A stretch of 64,000 bases of DNA, taken from contig NZ_JAUYTP010000031.1 of the NCBI RefSeq assembly GCF_030695125.1, positions 280,058 through 344,057 of the forward strand. The letters are read 5' to 3'. The notes below the pieces were generated by a model. That model searched no databases. It was given only the letters and a program-made list of their open reading frames with translations, and was not told the origin of the DNA. Position numbers and translations under genes: made by a program. Source of the stretch: Allobosea sp. (GTDB lineage Bacteria; Pseudomonadota; Alphaproteobacteria; Rhizobiales; Beijerinckiaceae). Of this stretch, positions 54,061-63,373 are shown in pieces (position 1 is the first letter of the stretch; every line of letters begins with the position of its first letter).

Positions 54061-54073
54061 GTCGGTGGTCCTC

Positions 54074-54271
54074 TCAGCCGCCCTGCATCGGGGCGACGAC
54101 CTCGATGCGGTCGCCCTCCGCGAGCGTGACGGTCTCGCGCTTGCGGGCCGGGACGAAATCGCCGTTCACCGCGGTGGCCACGACCTTGCCGGCATAGCCG
54201 AGCTCGGCCAGCGCCTGATCGAGCGTGGTGGCGGCGACCTCGCGCGGCTCGCCGTTAAGCAGCAACGTCAT
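54074..54271 (-). CDS. thiS: Sulfur carrier protein ThiS
   Basis: 65 residues, ubiquitin-like. [20 protein letters not shown] begins the fold, [16 protein letters not shown] is conserved, and it ends VVAPMQGG with the Gly-Gly tail that is adenylated and thiocarboxylated. Overlaps the end of thiO by 17 bases. Confidence 0.95.
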   Translation of the reverse strand: MTLLLNGEPREVAATTLDQALAELGYAGKVVATAVNGDFVPARKRETVTLAEGDRIEVVAPMQGG

Positions 54272-55289
54272 GGAGCCTCTCCGGAATGCTGGCGGGATCG
54301 AGCAGGGCGTCCGCCGCCAGCCGCGCCATGGCGGGGCTCAGCAGAAAACCGTGCCGATAGAAGCCGTTGACATGGATGACCCGGCCACGGCGCGTCAAAC
54401 GCGGCAGGTTGTCGGGGAAGGCCGGGCGCGCATCGACGCCGATCTCGACGATCTGCGCCTCGCCGAAGGCCGGATGCAGCGCATAGGCGCCGCCGAGCAG
54501 CTCCAGCATCGAACGCGCGGTGACGGCGCTGCGGTCGCCGCCCTCGATCATCGTCGCGCCGACCATGAAGATGCCGTCCGCACGCGGCACGATATAGAGC
54601 GGGATGCGCGGATGCAGCAGCCGAATGGGGCGCGACAGGGTGACGTCGCGGGTGCGCAGCAGCAGCATCTCGCCCTTGACGCCGCGCAGATCGGGCAGCG
54701 CCTCGCGGGCGGCGAGCCCCCGGCAGTCCAGCACGGCGTCGGCAGCCACATCCTCGGGGGCGACCTCGCGGCCGTAATGGATGCGCCCGCCCAGCGCGAC
54801 CACCTTCGCCGCCAGCCCTGCCAAGGCGAGGCGCGGATCGAGATGGCCCTCGCTTTCGAAGAACAGCGCCTTGCCAAAACGTCCGGCGAGATCAGGCTCG
54901 AGCGCGGCGATGGCCTCGGCCTCGATCTCGACGAGATGGGAGGTGCGGCTGGCGAAGCGGCGCAGTTCGGCGCGATCGCGACTGGGGGCGACCACGAGCG
55001 TGCCCTTGCGGACGACGCCCTCGACATGGCGCTCCCACCAGGCGGCGGCCTCCTGGCCAAGCCGCACGACCGGCTCCTCGGCGCTCTCGCCCTCGCACCA
55101 GGGCGCGAGCATGCCGCCGGCCCACCAGGAGCAGGCTTTCGCGCCAGCCGTGTCGCCCCTCTCGAAAATCTCGACCTCGTCGCCACGGCCGAGCAGTTCG
55201 ACCGCGCAGGCGAGGCCGACGACGCCGGCACCGACGATGCCGACCCGCAGCGGCGGGTTGGACCGGGACTGGATGGATGCGTGCGGCAT
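54255..55289 (-). CDS. thiO: Glycine oxidase ThiO
   Basis: 344 residues. FAD-dependent oxidase making iminoglycine for the thiazole ring. The dinucleotide loop is VGIVGAGVVGLACAVELLGRG, then KACSWWAGGMLAPWCEGE, FFESEGHLDPRLALAG and a late FYRHGFLLSPAMARL. Directly follows the TPP riboswitch. Confidence 0.93.
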   Translation of the reverse strand: MPHASIQSRSNPPLRVGIVGAGVVGLACAVELLGRGDEVEIFERGDTAGAKACSWWAGGMLAPWCEGESAEEPVVRLGQEAAAWWERHVEGVVRKGTLVVAPSRDRAELRRFASRTSHLVEIEAEAIAALEPDLAGRFGKALFFESEGHLDPRLALAGLAAKVVALGGRIHYGREVAPEDVAADAVLDCRGLAAREALPDLRGVKGEMLLLRTRDVTLSRPIRLLHPRIPLYIVPRADGIFMVGATMIEGGDRSAVTARSMLELLGGAYALHPAFGEAQIVEIGVDARPAFPDNLPRLTRRGRVIHVNGFYRHGFLLSPAMARLAADALLDPASIPERLHDVAA

Positions 55290-55345
55290 GCCCTACCCTC
55301 GCGGCCGTGAAGGCTGCGGACGTGGCAGGACGGGTGAAGCGACAC

Positions 55346-55440
55346 TGCGACGACCGTTCCCTTCGCCGGCATTATCCGGATCAGGTTCGATGGGTTGGCG
55401 ACTTGCGCCTCTCAGCCTTGCGGCACCCCAACGGATCGAC
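55346..55440 (-). promoter_or_regulatory. TPP riboswitch (THI element) controlling thiOSGE
   Basis: Read on the minus strand it has GGGGTGCC, GGCTGAGA and, after the loop, ACCC...GAACCTGATCCGG, ATAATGCCGGCGAAGGGAA, the complete conserved core of the thiamine pyrophosphate aptamer in the right order. It ends about 57 bases before the thiO start and is expected to reduce expression when TPP is abundant. Confidence 0.95.
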
Positions 55441-55527
55441 CCCAATCTAGGCACGGCGGGCCGCTCGGGCAACCCTGCCAGCCATTCCCGGGCCGCCGCG
55501 CAGCCATGTCCCCCCTCATGAGAGGAG

Positions 55528-56646
55528 TCAGCCCAGCGGCTTGGCGAAGCGGGCGAAGGCGTCGCTCGTGGGCGTCGTGCCGGCGCCGGGCCGCTGCGGC
55601 TTCAGAAAGCAGCCATCGACGACATTGGCTGGCTCCTCGAAGGCGTCCTTGATCCAGGGGATGTATTCCAGAACCGGCGTCGCCTGGTGCCAATAGGCTA
55701 GATGGACATGGACCTGGCTCATCTCGCCGGCATGGGGCGCAACCGGCAGGCGGCTCGCCAGAGCGAGATCGGCGACCTGAATGTATTCGGTGATACCGCC
55801 GAGCCGGGTCACATCGGGCTGGACGTAGTGGATGGCATCCGCCGCGATGAAGGCGCGGAAGGCGTCCAGCGAATAGAGCTGCTCGCCGAGCGCGACGGGG
55901 ATCGACGTGTCGCGAGCGAGGGCCGCATGCGAGCCGACATCGTCATACCAGAGCGGCTCCTCGAACCAGAAGATGTCGAGCGGCTCGGCGCGGGCGCAGA
56001 AGCGCTTGCAGGTCGGCAGATCCCATTTGCCGTTGCCGTCGATGGCGAGCGAAACATGCGGGCCGACCGCCCGCCGCACCGCCTCGAGCCGGCCGATGTC
56101 GATGCCGGGATCGGCATGGCCGACCTTGACCTTGATGCGGTGGAAGCCGTCCTGCTCGACGGCCCTCCGGCAGCCCTCGACGAGCTGGTCCCTGGGGATC
56201 GAAAGCCAGCCGATATCGGTGTTGTAGGCCTCGAGCTTCGGCTTGCTGGCGCCGCCGAGCCAGTGCCAGAGCGGCACGCCGGCCTTCTTCGCCTTCAGAT
56301 CCCAGAGCGCGACATCCACCGCGGCGAGCGCGAGCTGGGTGATGCCGGCGCGGCCGACCCATTGCAGCGCCGGATGCCGGGCGAGCTTGACCCAGAGCCG
56401 GTTGGTCTCGGACGCATCCTCGCCGACCAGCAGCGGGGCATAGCAGTCACGGATGCAGGCGGTGATCAGCCGGTCGGAGGCCAGATCGGCATGCGTGCCG
56501 GTGAAGCCATAGCCCTCCAGCCCCTCCTCCGTGACGATCTTGGTGCCGACCACGCCCCAATGGCTGATCCGATGCGTCGAATCGGCGATCGACCCGCCGG
56601 TGACGGGAATATGCAGGATGAAGGGTTCGATTCTGGCGATGCGCAT
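55528..56646 (-). CDS. Mandelate racemase/muconate lactonizing enzyme-family protein
   Basis: 372 residues of the enolase superfamily. The capping domain is [20 protein letters not shown]. The barrel carries IKVKVG (KxK acid/base), metal ligands in IDGNGKWD (Asp), FWFEEPLW (Glu) and ALGEQLYS (Glu), and [12 protein letters not shown] with His. This pattern resembles sugar-acid dehydratases of the MR subgroup, but the exact substrate cannot be read. The ATG at 56646 starts the conserved domain. It lies upstream of the riboswitch on the same strand. Confidence 0.85.
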   Translation of the reverse strand: MRIARIEPFILHIPVTGGSIADSTHRISHWGVVGTKIVTEEGLEGYGFTGTHADLASDRLITACIRDCYAPLLVGEDASETNRLWVKLARHPALQWVGRAGITQLALAAVDVALWDLKAKKAGVPLWHWLGGASKPKLEAYNTDIGWLSIPRDQLVEGCRRAVEQDGFHRIKVKVGHADPGIDIGRLEAVRRAVGPHVSLAIDGNGKWDLPTCKRFCARAEPLDIFWFEEPLWYDDVGSHAALARDTSIPVALGEQLYSLDAFRAFIAADAIHYVQPDVTRLGGITEYIQVADLALASRLPVAPHAGEMSQVHVHLAYWHQATPVLEYIPWIKDAFEEPANVVDGCFLKPQRPGAGTTPTSDAFARFAKPLG

Positions 56647-56873
56647 GGCTGTCCTCACGGGCCTCCGCTCGCGACCATCGGGGCCGCGGCGGCTTGTTGG
56701 GCAGGAGACGACCACAGCGCGAGACGCGCTTCAACGCCGGATGCGGCGCGGCCGACATGCAAGTGCAGGAGGCTGCTCGTCAGCGCCGTGATCGTGCGAG
56801 GTCAGGCGCGGCGACGTGCCGGCCCGGGCCCGGGAACGGGCCGAGGAGATGATGTAGACTGAGGAAAAAGGAA

Positions 56874-56949
56874 TGGTGCCCAGAGCTGGAATCGAACCAG
56901 CGACACTGCGATTTTCAGTCGCATGCTCTACCAACTGAGCTATCTGGGC
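56874..56949 (-). tRNA. tRNA-Phe (GAA)
   Basis: 76 bases including encoded CCA. Acceptor stem GCCCAGA pairs with TCTGGGC; D-arm TAGCTCAGTTGGTAGAGCA; anticodon loop CTGAAAA with GAA; T-arm GGTTCGATTCC. Cloverleaf complete. Confidence 0.95.
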
Positions 56950-57150
56950 GCCGGGGACGCGTCAGCCGCATCCCTGTTGGTCGGCGCGGTATAGCCAGTG
57001 ATGGCGGGGCTGTCCAGTCGCTTCGTCGGCTTTGCCGTCACGATCGCGCCAAAGCGGCGCAACACGTCCGGGGCGCCTTGGAGAAAGCGGCGGGAATGTC
57101 GGCGCGACGGCTTGTCAAAGCGGGCGGCCATCGGGCATAGAGCATCCAAC

Positions 57151-57241
57151 GGAGACGTGGCCGAGAGGCTGAAGGCACTCGTTTGCTAAATGAGCATACC
57201 CCAAAAGGGTATCGAGGGTTCGAATCCCTCCGTCTCCGCCA
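57151..57241 (+). tRNA. tRNA-Ser (GCT)
   Basis: 91 bases with encoded CCA. Acceptor GGAGACG pairs with CGTCTCC; anticodon loop TTGCTAA with GCT; long variable arm (TACCCCAAAAGGGTA) as expected for class II tRNA-Ser; T-arm GGTTCGAATCC. The integrase pseudogene begins 70 bases downstream, marking this tRNA as an insertion site. Confidence 0.95.
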
Positions 57242-57289
57242 CATTATCCCAGTCAGCAAAATCAGCCACTTAGTTCTCCGCCATCCCGC

Positions 57290-57311
57290 ATTGTAACCGG
57301 GATTGTAACCG
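57290..57311 (+). repeat. Short tandem repeat before the integrase start
   Basis: ATTGTAACCG occurs at 57290 and 57302, a 12-base period, just after the tRNA and overlapping the integrase GTG. Could be an integrase arm-binding site or chance. Confidence 0.5.
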
Positions 57312-58979
57312 TGCACCTCACCCGAAACGGTGACGCCTTCGTCTTCCAGATCCGGGTCCCGCGCCGACTCGATCCTGGTTTGACACTTTCTCCGATCCGT
57401 CTGACCCTTGGTGCCATGCCGAATTCGCAGGCCCGTCCTCTGGCGACGGCGCTGGCGGGACTGGCTCATATGGAATTCGCGCGGAGGGCGAACGCGTTGG
57501 CGAGCGGGACTGCAACTGCACTGCGTGATGACGTGTCGCATTCGCTGCAGGCCGCCATGCCGATCCTGCTCGGCCTTGGCGCCCTGAAGCCTGGCGCACT
57601 CTCGCCGGCGGTGCAGGACAAGGCCATTGCCGCAGTCTTCGACGCTCTGGGCGAGATCGGACGTCAGCGTGCGGCCAGTGCCGGTGCCTTCGCTTGCGAG
57701 GACATCCGGTTCGAAAAGCCCTTCGTCGAAGCGCTGCGCTCGGAGAACGGGGCGCGCGACCTGCTCGGCATGCCCCGTCTGGGCGGAACGGCGATTGATC
57801 GGGTCGAGCAGACGATGAGCGCGATGGCCGAGCGATTGAACGGGCTCGAGCAGAACCTGCTGTCCCGTATCGGCCCGGCCCCGGGGGAGTGGCGCGGTCC
57901 GCTGTTCAGCGAAGCCGCCGATAAGGCGATTGCCGCCAAAGTCGAAACACATGGCGCCGACTGCGCCGACATCTCCAGCCTTCGCCTACGCCGAGACATC
58001 TTCATCGCGCTGATCGGCGACCGACCGATCGACAGCTATGCCAACGACGACCTGCAGCGCTTCGCCAACCGATTGAGCTGGATGCCGGCGAAACTGACCA
58101 AGCAACCCGGCTTCGACATTGCGAAACTCGATGAGATCATCGACGCCAACAAGGTCCGAAAGGGAGCGGGTCTCGCCGAGAGTACCATCCAGTCCTATGT
58201 CGGCCGCATCCGGACCATGATTGTCCGGGCCTGCAACGACAAGCGGCTCCAGCACGGCCTGACCGATGTCCCCACGATCCCTGTCAATGCCGCACCGCCG
58301 ATGCCGCGGCTGGCACCGGACAAGACCGAGATCGGCAAGGTCGTCGCGGCTGGTATCGCCACCGGGATCCTGTCCGATGCGATGCTGCCGCCGCTGGCGA
58401 TCCTGACGGGCCGCCGCATCGGGCTCCTGACGTTCCTGCGTCGCGAGCAGATCCTGCGCTACAACAACGCCTGGTGCGTCTTCCCGGTTGGTACGCAGAA
58501 TGTCGATGGTGTCGTGACCCGCGTTCCGGCGAAGTCCGCCGCTTCGCTGCGCTACTACGTCCTCAATGACTTCTTTGCCCGCTGCGGCTTCATCGCCTGG
58601 GCCAAAAAGGCCGACGGCCCCGTGTTCGAGCATTTGATGAAGGCGAGCGATCCTGCCGATGCCGCCCAGAAGCGTATGGGGCGGCTTTATAGGAAGGCCG
58701 AAGTCGATCCCGCGATCGCAGGCACATTCCATGGTTTGCGCTCCGCAAAATTTTCGCCATGAACGCTCCCGGTCTACCGATGGTCGGGCTCTGCGCTTGC
58801 AGCTCGGCCACGCCGTGCAGGATGAGCATGACGGGTACGATCCAGTCCTGACGGACGAGGAGCTGCAGCATTTTGCGGAAGCGCCGATGCCTGCCGGCAT
58901 CGAATGGAGCCAGTTCTACGGGCTAGATTTCGAGGCCTACTCTCGGAGGGTGCCGAAGGGTGGCAGACCCAGGAACTAG
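57311..58979 (+). pseudogene. Tyrosine-type site-specific integrase, frameshifted
   Basis: The first frame (57311-58762) opens with a VFQIRVPRRL N-terminus typical of DUF6538-type integrases, and has box I Arg in LTGRRIGLLTFLRRE and the His-x-x-Arg box GTFHGLRSAKF, then stops. The rest continues in the +1 frame to 58979: RSTDGRALRLQLGHAVQDEH with the LGH box and the nucleophile in HDGYD. The break is at AAAATTTT (58747-58754). So the catalytic Tyr is separated from the other active-site residues. It is most simply a dead gene; a sequencing error or ribosomal slippage is not excluded. Confidence 0.85.
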
Positions 58980-58988
58980 CGGGGCTGC

Positions 58989-59435
58989 TTACTTGCCTCG
59001 CAGCCAGAGGCAGTAGGCCAGCGATAGGAGCGCTCGAGCGCGAGCGAAGAGGCCGCCAGACCGTTTGCCCCTGCGACCTGACAGGACCAGATACAGCCTT
59101 TCAACCAGCAACTTGTCTTGGCATAGGCAGCTGACCAGCTCTGCGATCTGCCCATCCTTGAACACTGCTCTCATTGCCGCGCGAACGGGTGGCTCCCGAT
59201 CGATTCGGCGTAGAATGCGGACCGCTTGCCGTAGCGTGAGAACCCCTAGATCCGGTTTGAGACCCGAGCCGAGCCTCACGCTCAGTTCAGCGATCTGGGG
59301 GTTCGCAGCAACAATCCTGACGGCTTCCGACCGGGCTTCATCGAGATCGGTCTTGGCGAGATGGTGCAGGAGCTCGCGGGCTGGCCCCTCTATCGGCACG
59401 ACCAGATTGAGCTGGCCCAGGCCGTCACTCTTCAT
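58989..59435 (-). CDS. Unrecognised island protein, possibly 5'-truncated by the IS
   Basis: 148 residues from the ATG at 59435. It starts MKSDGLGQLNLVVPIEGPAR and continues as a helical, basic protein to LSLAYCLWLRGK. The reading frame is open upstream to the IS edge at 59480, with a basic stretch (ADAERKETQRKK) that looks like native coding sequence, so the true N-terminus may have been lost. The basic helix followed by a short strand is reminiscent of ribbon-helix-helix proteins, but no family is claimed. Nine bases after the integrase remnant, convergent. Confidence 0.55.
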   Translation of the reverse strand: MKSDGLGQLNLVVPIEGPARELLHHLAKTDLDEARSEAVRIVAANPQIAELSVRLGSGLKPDLGVLTLRQAVRILRRIDREPPVRAAMRAVFKDGQIAELVSCLCQDKLLVERLYLVLSGRRGKRSGGLFARARALLSLAYCLWLRGK

Positions 59436-59547
59436 CTTTTTGCGTTGGGTTTCCTTCCGCTCGGCATCGGCAGAGCGCTTTGTCAACGGCGGTCGGATTC
59501 CAGGCCATCGGGGCGGAGTAAAAGCAGGCCAGTGGCGGCGCCGGAGG

Positions 59548-59591
59548 ACGATATGCAAAGGGCCCCGATCGGGGCCCTTTGCATATCGTCG
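59548..59591. repeat. 44-base perfect palindrome inside the IS left end
   Basis: GACGATATGCAAAGGGCCCC and its exact reverse complement are joined at GATC with no unpaired loop, 22 bases per arm. Located between the IS subterminal repeats and the istB stop (59605). As RNA it would form a very strong hairpin, so a bidirectional terminator is the simplest role. Confidence 0.9.
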
Positions 59592-59604
59592 CGTTCGTTT
59601 CTGA

Positions 59605-60462
59605 TCAGCCTCCGGTTATCTCGCCGGTGTCGGGATCGACGCGCTCTGTGGTGGCCTGGTTTTGCTCCGCCGCGGCGGTGGGGCGCCGGCGGCCGGCGGA
59701 TTGCTTGAGACGGTAGCTATCGCCGTTCATGGCGAGGATGCTGACGTGGTGGGTGAGCCGGTCGAGCAGCGCGCCGGTCAGCCTTTCCGATCCCAGGACC
59801 GAGGTCCAGTCCTCGAAGGGCAGGTTCGAGGTGACGATGGTCGAGCCGCGCTCGTAGCGCTGCGAGAACGTCTCGAACAAGAGTTCGGCACCGGTCGGCG
59901 ACAACGGCACATAGCCGAGTTCGTCGACGATGAGCAGCTTGACCGCCTGCAGATCGCGCTGAAGCCTGAGCAGGCGGCGCTCGTCGCGGGCCTCCAGCAA
60001 CTGGTTGACCAGAGAAGCCGCGGTCGTGAACGTGACGGAGAAGCCCTTCTGGCAAGCCGCCAGCCCAAGCGCCAGCGCGACATGGGTCTTGCCGGTGCCG
60101 CTATTGCCGAGCGCGATGATGTTCTCCCGGCGCAGGATGTAGCCACAGCGCGCCAGTTCCAGGACGAGCATCTTGTTGAGGCCGGGGATGGCGGCGAAAT
60201 CGAAGGTGTCGAAGCTCTTCACCGCCGGGAAGCGCGCCGCCCGGATGCGCCGCTCGACCGTGCGGCGCTCGCGGTCGATGAGTTCGAGCTCGATCAGGCG
60301 CAGCAGATAGCGCGGATGATCGACGCCATCACGTGCGCATTCGCGGGCGACCTTGTCGTACTCGCGCAGCACCGTCGGCAGCTTCAGCTGCTTGAGATGA
60401 TGCGCCAGCAGAACCTGTGGCGTGCCGCTGGTCGTTCCCGTCGGCATCGCGTCGCTGGTCAT
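59605..60462 (-). CDS. istB: IS21-family helper ATPase IstB
   Basis: 285 residues, AAA+ (DnaC-like). N-terminal HHLKQLKLPTVLREYDKVAR, Walker A ALGNSGTGKTHVALALG, Walker B LLIVDELGYVPLS, and TSNLPFEDWTSVLGSERLTG. The last 30 residues are polar and variable. Its start overlaps the istA stop, the coupled arrangement of IS21. Confidence 0.93.
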   Translation of the reverse strand: MTSDAMPTGTTSGTPQVLLAHHLKQLKLPTVLREYDKVARECARDGVDHPRYLLRLIELELIDRERRTVERRIRAARFPAVKSFDTFDFAAIPGLNKMLVLELARCGYILRRENIIALGNSGTGKTHVALALGLAACQKGFSVTFTTAASLVNQLLEARDERRLLRLQRDLQAVKLLIVDELGYVPLSPTGAELLFETFSQRYERGSTIVTSNLPFEDWTSVLGSERLTGALLDRLTHHVSILAMNGDSYRLKQSAGRRRPTAAAEQNQATTERVDPDTGEITGG

Positions 60463-61973
60463 GCTGCTTCCTCTGGCAGAAGCACGGCATAGTCGGCGGC
60501 CGAGGTCGTCCTGACCGTCGTCTTCGGCAGGTGGGGATAGGCCGACAGGTCGAGACGGGCCGGCCTGCGCTCGATCCGCGCCAGCGCGATCAGCTTGACC
60601 GCGTCGAAGCCGATGGCGCCGAGCCGGATCGCCTCGGTCACGGCGAAGCTCACGATATCCCGCGGCATCGCCTCCAGCAGCCGCAGCACCTGGATGAACT
60701 CGCGCTTGCCGCGGTTGCCCATGCGAGCTTCCAGCAGATGGCGCAGGTGCTGGAAGACCTCGGGCAGATCCCAGCCTTGCAACGCCGCCGCCTGGTCGAG
60801 CGCATTGGGCTTGGTCTCGATCAGCGCCAGATAATGCAGCGGGTTGGAGACGAACACGCCCTCGCCATAGCAGCGCGGGTGACGGGCAATCTCGTCTCCG
60901 CCGCACAGGATCACGACCGCATCGACGAAGCCCTTCACCACGACATCCTGGAAGCCATAAGCCGTCGGCACGGAATAGTCGTTGGAGCGGTAGCGCACCA
61001 ATGCGGTCGAGGAGACCCGTGCGCTGCGCTTCTCGCACGGCTCCAGCGGCACGGCCGGCAGGTCGCGCAACGCCGCCAGATCGGCGACAAGCCGTTCTCC
61101 GATCGTCCCAGTGTGCCGTCCGGCTCGGTCGCCCTGCCGGAGACGGCAACGCTCGGCCAGCCTGGCGTTCAGCGCCTCAAAGCTCGCCGCCACCGGGATC
61201 GGCGTCATGAAGTTCGAGCGGGCGTACTTGACCAGGCCCTCGACCTTACCCTTGTCGTTGCCCTTGCCTGGACGGCCGAAGCGATCCCGGAACAGGTAGT
61301 GGCTCACCAACTCCGTGAAGGCGCGCGTGCGCTCCCGCCGGCCCTCGCCACAGATCTTCGCCACCGCGATGCGCGTGTTGTCGTACAGGATCGACAGCGG
61401 CACCCCATCGAAGAAGCCGAACGCCGAGACGTGCCCGTCCAGGAATGCTTCCGTCGTCTCCCGGGGATAGGCCTTCACGAAGCAGGCGTCCGACTGCGGC
61501 AGGTCCATGCAGAAGAAATGGATCTTCTGCCGAACCCCGCCAATCACCGCGATCGCCTCGCCGAAATCCACCTGGGCGTGTCCCGGCGGGTGCGCCAGCG
61601 GCACGAAGGTCTCGCGCCCGCGCGCCCGGCCGATCCGCACGTAATCCTTCACCACCGTGTAGCCGCCGGCAAAGCCATGCTCGTCGCGCAGACGTTCGAA
61701 GATCCGCTTGGCCGTGTGGCGCTGCTTCACCGGGGCGCTCCGGTCAGCCTCCAGGATCGCGTCGATTACCGGCAGCAGGGGACCCAGCTTCGGCTTCCCG
61801 GCAGGCTTCGTTCGCGTGTACCCCGGCGGCAGCGAGAACCGGCACATCTTCGCGATCGTCTCGCGGCTCAGACCGAAAACACGAGCCGCCTCCCGACGGC
61901 TCTTATCCTGGTTGAAAACAAAATCACGAACCGCCGCGTAGACCTCCACAGCGAACATCCCCGCCAACCCCAA
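60459..61973 (-). CDS. istA: IS21-family transposase IstA
   Basis: 504 residues. A helix-turn-helix (REAARVFGLSRETIAKMCRF) is followed by the DDE catalytic core: Asp in GHAQVDFGEA, Asp in LSILYDNTRIA and Glu in GNDKGKVEGLVKY. The C-terminal domain has ALVRYRSNDYSVPTAYGFQ. Appears intact, so the IS may be active. Confidence 0.93.
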   Translation of the reverse strand: MGLAGMFAVEVYAAVRDFVFNQDKSRREAARVFGLSRETIAKMCRFSLPPGYTRTKPAGKPKLGPLLPVIDAILEADRSAPVKQRHTAKRIFERLRDEHGFAGGYTVVKDYVRIGRARGRETFVPLAHPPGHAQVDFGEAIAVIGGVRQKIHFFCMDLPQSDACFVKAYPRETTEAFLDGHVSAFGFFDGVPLSILYDNTRIAVAKICGEGRRERTRAFTELVSHYLFRDRFGRPGKGNDKGKVEGLVKYARSNFMTPIPVAASFEALNARLAERCRLRQGDRAGRHTGTIGERLVADLAALRDLPAVPLEPCEKRSARVSSTALVRYRSNDYSVPTAYGFQDVVVKGFVDAVVILCGGDEIARHPRCYGEGVFVSNPLHYLALIETKPNALDQAAALQGWDLPEVFQHLRHLLEARMGNRGKREFIQVLRLLEAMPRDIVSFAVTEAIRLGAIGFDAVKLIALARIERRPARLDLSAYPHLPKTTVRTTSAADYAVLLPEEAA

Positions 61974-62060
61974 AAGGGACCAGCCTATCCAGTGGACGGG
62001 TTTTACGCCGCCCGAACCAGCACAATCACCGGCGCTCCACTGGTTGGTTTTGTCACCGCC

Positions 62061-62405
62061 CTACACATTCTCGACCATCTGAGCGTAAGGGTTCGCTTCA
62101 TCACCGTCCTGAATGAAGATGGGCGCCTCATTGAGCTCGGCGAGCTTTGCCGCGCGATAGCGCCGTGCGCCCATCACGATGATGTAGCGGTCAGCCTGCT
62201 CCGAGCGCCTGACCACGATCGGCTGGAGAATGCCGTCGATCAGGATCGAGGCCGCAAGGTTTTGTAGTTCCTGCTCGGAGAACTCGCGCCGCGGCTGGTC
62301 GGGATCCTCGTCGATCAGGTCCAGCGTGACCTTGAGCGGCCGGCCGTCTGACGGGTTGCCGACAGCGACGTCCGCAAGGTCCTTGAAGCTCAAATCCAGC
62401 GCCAT
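62061..62405 (-). pseudogene. parB: ParB-like partition protein, truncated by the IS21 insertion
   Basis: The open frame encodes 114 residues: KVTLDLIDEDPDQPRREFSE, LAASILIDGILQPIVVRRSE, then MGARRYRAAKLAEL, the ParB/Spo0J boxes (CTP/phosphate-binding). It ends AQMVEN and then V-stop, and the last codon and stop come from the IS tip. The helix-turn-helix and C-terminal dimer domain are missing, and no remainder is recognised on the other side of the IS. The ATG lies four bases from the parA stop; they were an operon. Confidence 0.85.
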
Positions 62406-62409
62406 GCGA

Positions 62410-63153
62410 TCACCCCATCTGCTCGACGATGCGCGACAGCACGGTGCGGATCTCGCGACCGGCCTCCTGCGCCGAGCGCTTCTTCAACGTCCAGACCGGA
62501 ACGCCCTCCGCCACCGCCTCGGCATAGCCGTCGCGCGCGACGATGTGGCCCGGAAACACGTACTTGCCGGCCTCGCGCAGAAGCTGATCGAGATGCGCCC
62601 GCTGGCGCGGCGACTTCGTGTTGAAGTTCGACGGCAGCAGCCCCAAAAATCTCATGTCGGAACGGCCATAGCGCTGCTGCACGCCGATCACGGTCTGGAG
62701 CAGCCCCTTCACGCCCTTCACCGAATAGTCTTCGAGGTAGATCGGCGACAGCACATGGGTCGCGGCGACGAGCGCGGCCACGCTGCGCAGGCCCAGCGAA
62801 GGCGGCGTGTCGATGACGCAGACGTCGAATGCATCGCTCACCGAGCGAAGATTGTCGCGGAACTGCTGGATGCCGGCCGCATCTCCTCGGTCAACGTCGG
62901 TGAGCGAGCTGTCCGAGGCAGCCAGCGTGATCCCGTCGGCTCCGCCAGCGACAGGCGCCCTGCCCGGCCGAAACAGCTCGGCGGCGGTGACGTCGCCGCG
63001 ATGCCGCTTCATCGTGTCGGTGGCGTTGCCCTGGGCATCCGCGTCGATCAGCAGCACGCGACCGCCGGTCTCGGCGAGGTGCCAGGCAAGGTGGACGGCG
63101 AGCGTCGTCTTACCGACGCCGCCCTTCTGGTTGTTGATCACGATGGTCTTCAT
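62410..63153 (-). CDS. parA: ParA-family partition ATPase
   Basis: 247 residues. Deviant Walker A NNQKGGVGKTTLAVHLAWHL (Lys10, Lys15), LLIDADAQGNATDT, and Walker B CVIDTPPSLGLRSVAAL. The short length without an N-terminal helix-turn-helix places it with chromosomal/type Ib-like ParA. Its partner parB is broken, so partition is probably lost unless another ParB acts. A palindrome (63232-63253) lies 79 bases before its start. Confidence 0.92.
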   Translation of the reverse strand: MKTIVINNQKGGVGKTTLAVHLAWHLAETGGRVLLIDADAQGNATDTMKRHRGDVTAAELFRPGRAPVAGGADGITLAASDSSLTDVDRGDAAGIQQFRDNLRSVSDAFDVCVIDTPPSLGLRSVAALVAATHVLSPIYLEDYSVKGVKGLLQTVIGVQQRYGRSDMRFLGLLPSNFNTKSPRQRAHLDQLLREAGKYVFPGHIVARDGYAEAVAEGVPVWTLKKRSAQEAGREIRTVLSRIVEQMG

Positions 63154-63231
63154 GGCGAACGCGACATGACGCTGGTCCCGGCAATTCCGATGCGGGACGC
63201 CTTCTGACGGCCGATCGCGGCGATGACGTGA

Positions 63232-63253
63232 CGGTGTGGTTCAAACCACACCG
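63232..63253. promoter_or_regulatory. Palindrome upstream of parA, copy 1
   Basis: 10-base perfect arms CGGTGTGGTT and AACCACACCG separated by CA. Its core TGTGGTT-N2-AACCACA recurs at 63828 and 63871. In the parA leader: operator, partition site or both. Confidence 0.75.
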
Positions 63254-63318
63254 CAGCCGAGGCGCCATGGACAACTCGCGCCTGCCGCAGCGAAGCAAGC
63301 GCAGGCGCGGGCGACATG

Positions 63319-63357
63319 CGAAAAGCCGGCCCGACGCGTATCGCGTCAGACCGGCCA
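63319..63357 (-). terminator. Terminator after the 68-residue protein gene
   Basis: On the minus strand, a hairpin with GACGCG-ATA-CGCGTC at the top and GGCCGG/CCGGC-type pairs below ends in CTTTTC. It begins about 17 bases after the stop at 63374. Confidence 0.65.
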
Positions 63358-63373
63358 GTTCAATTCGTGATGC

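Larger units (their letters stand above)
59481..62067 (-). mobile_element. IS21-family insertion sequence
   Basis: About 2.59 kb with istA and istB on the minus strand. The ends carry the multiple subterminal repeats of IS21 elements. Right: 61988-62013 and 62036-62061, 19 of 26 bases alike. Left: an inverted copy at 59511-59536 matching 20 of 26, and a weaker outer copy from 59487. Both tips read TGT inward (TGTCAACGGCGGT at left, TGTGTAGGGCGGT at right). No clear target duplication flanks it. Confidence 0.82.

Noticed and set aside
58747..58754. Programmed -1 frameshift site in the integrase
   Set aside because: The needed shift is +1, and AAAATTTT does not fit the X-XXY-YYZ rule for -1 slippage; a dead gene is simpler.
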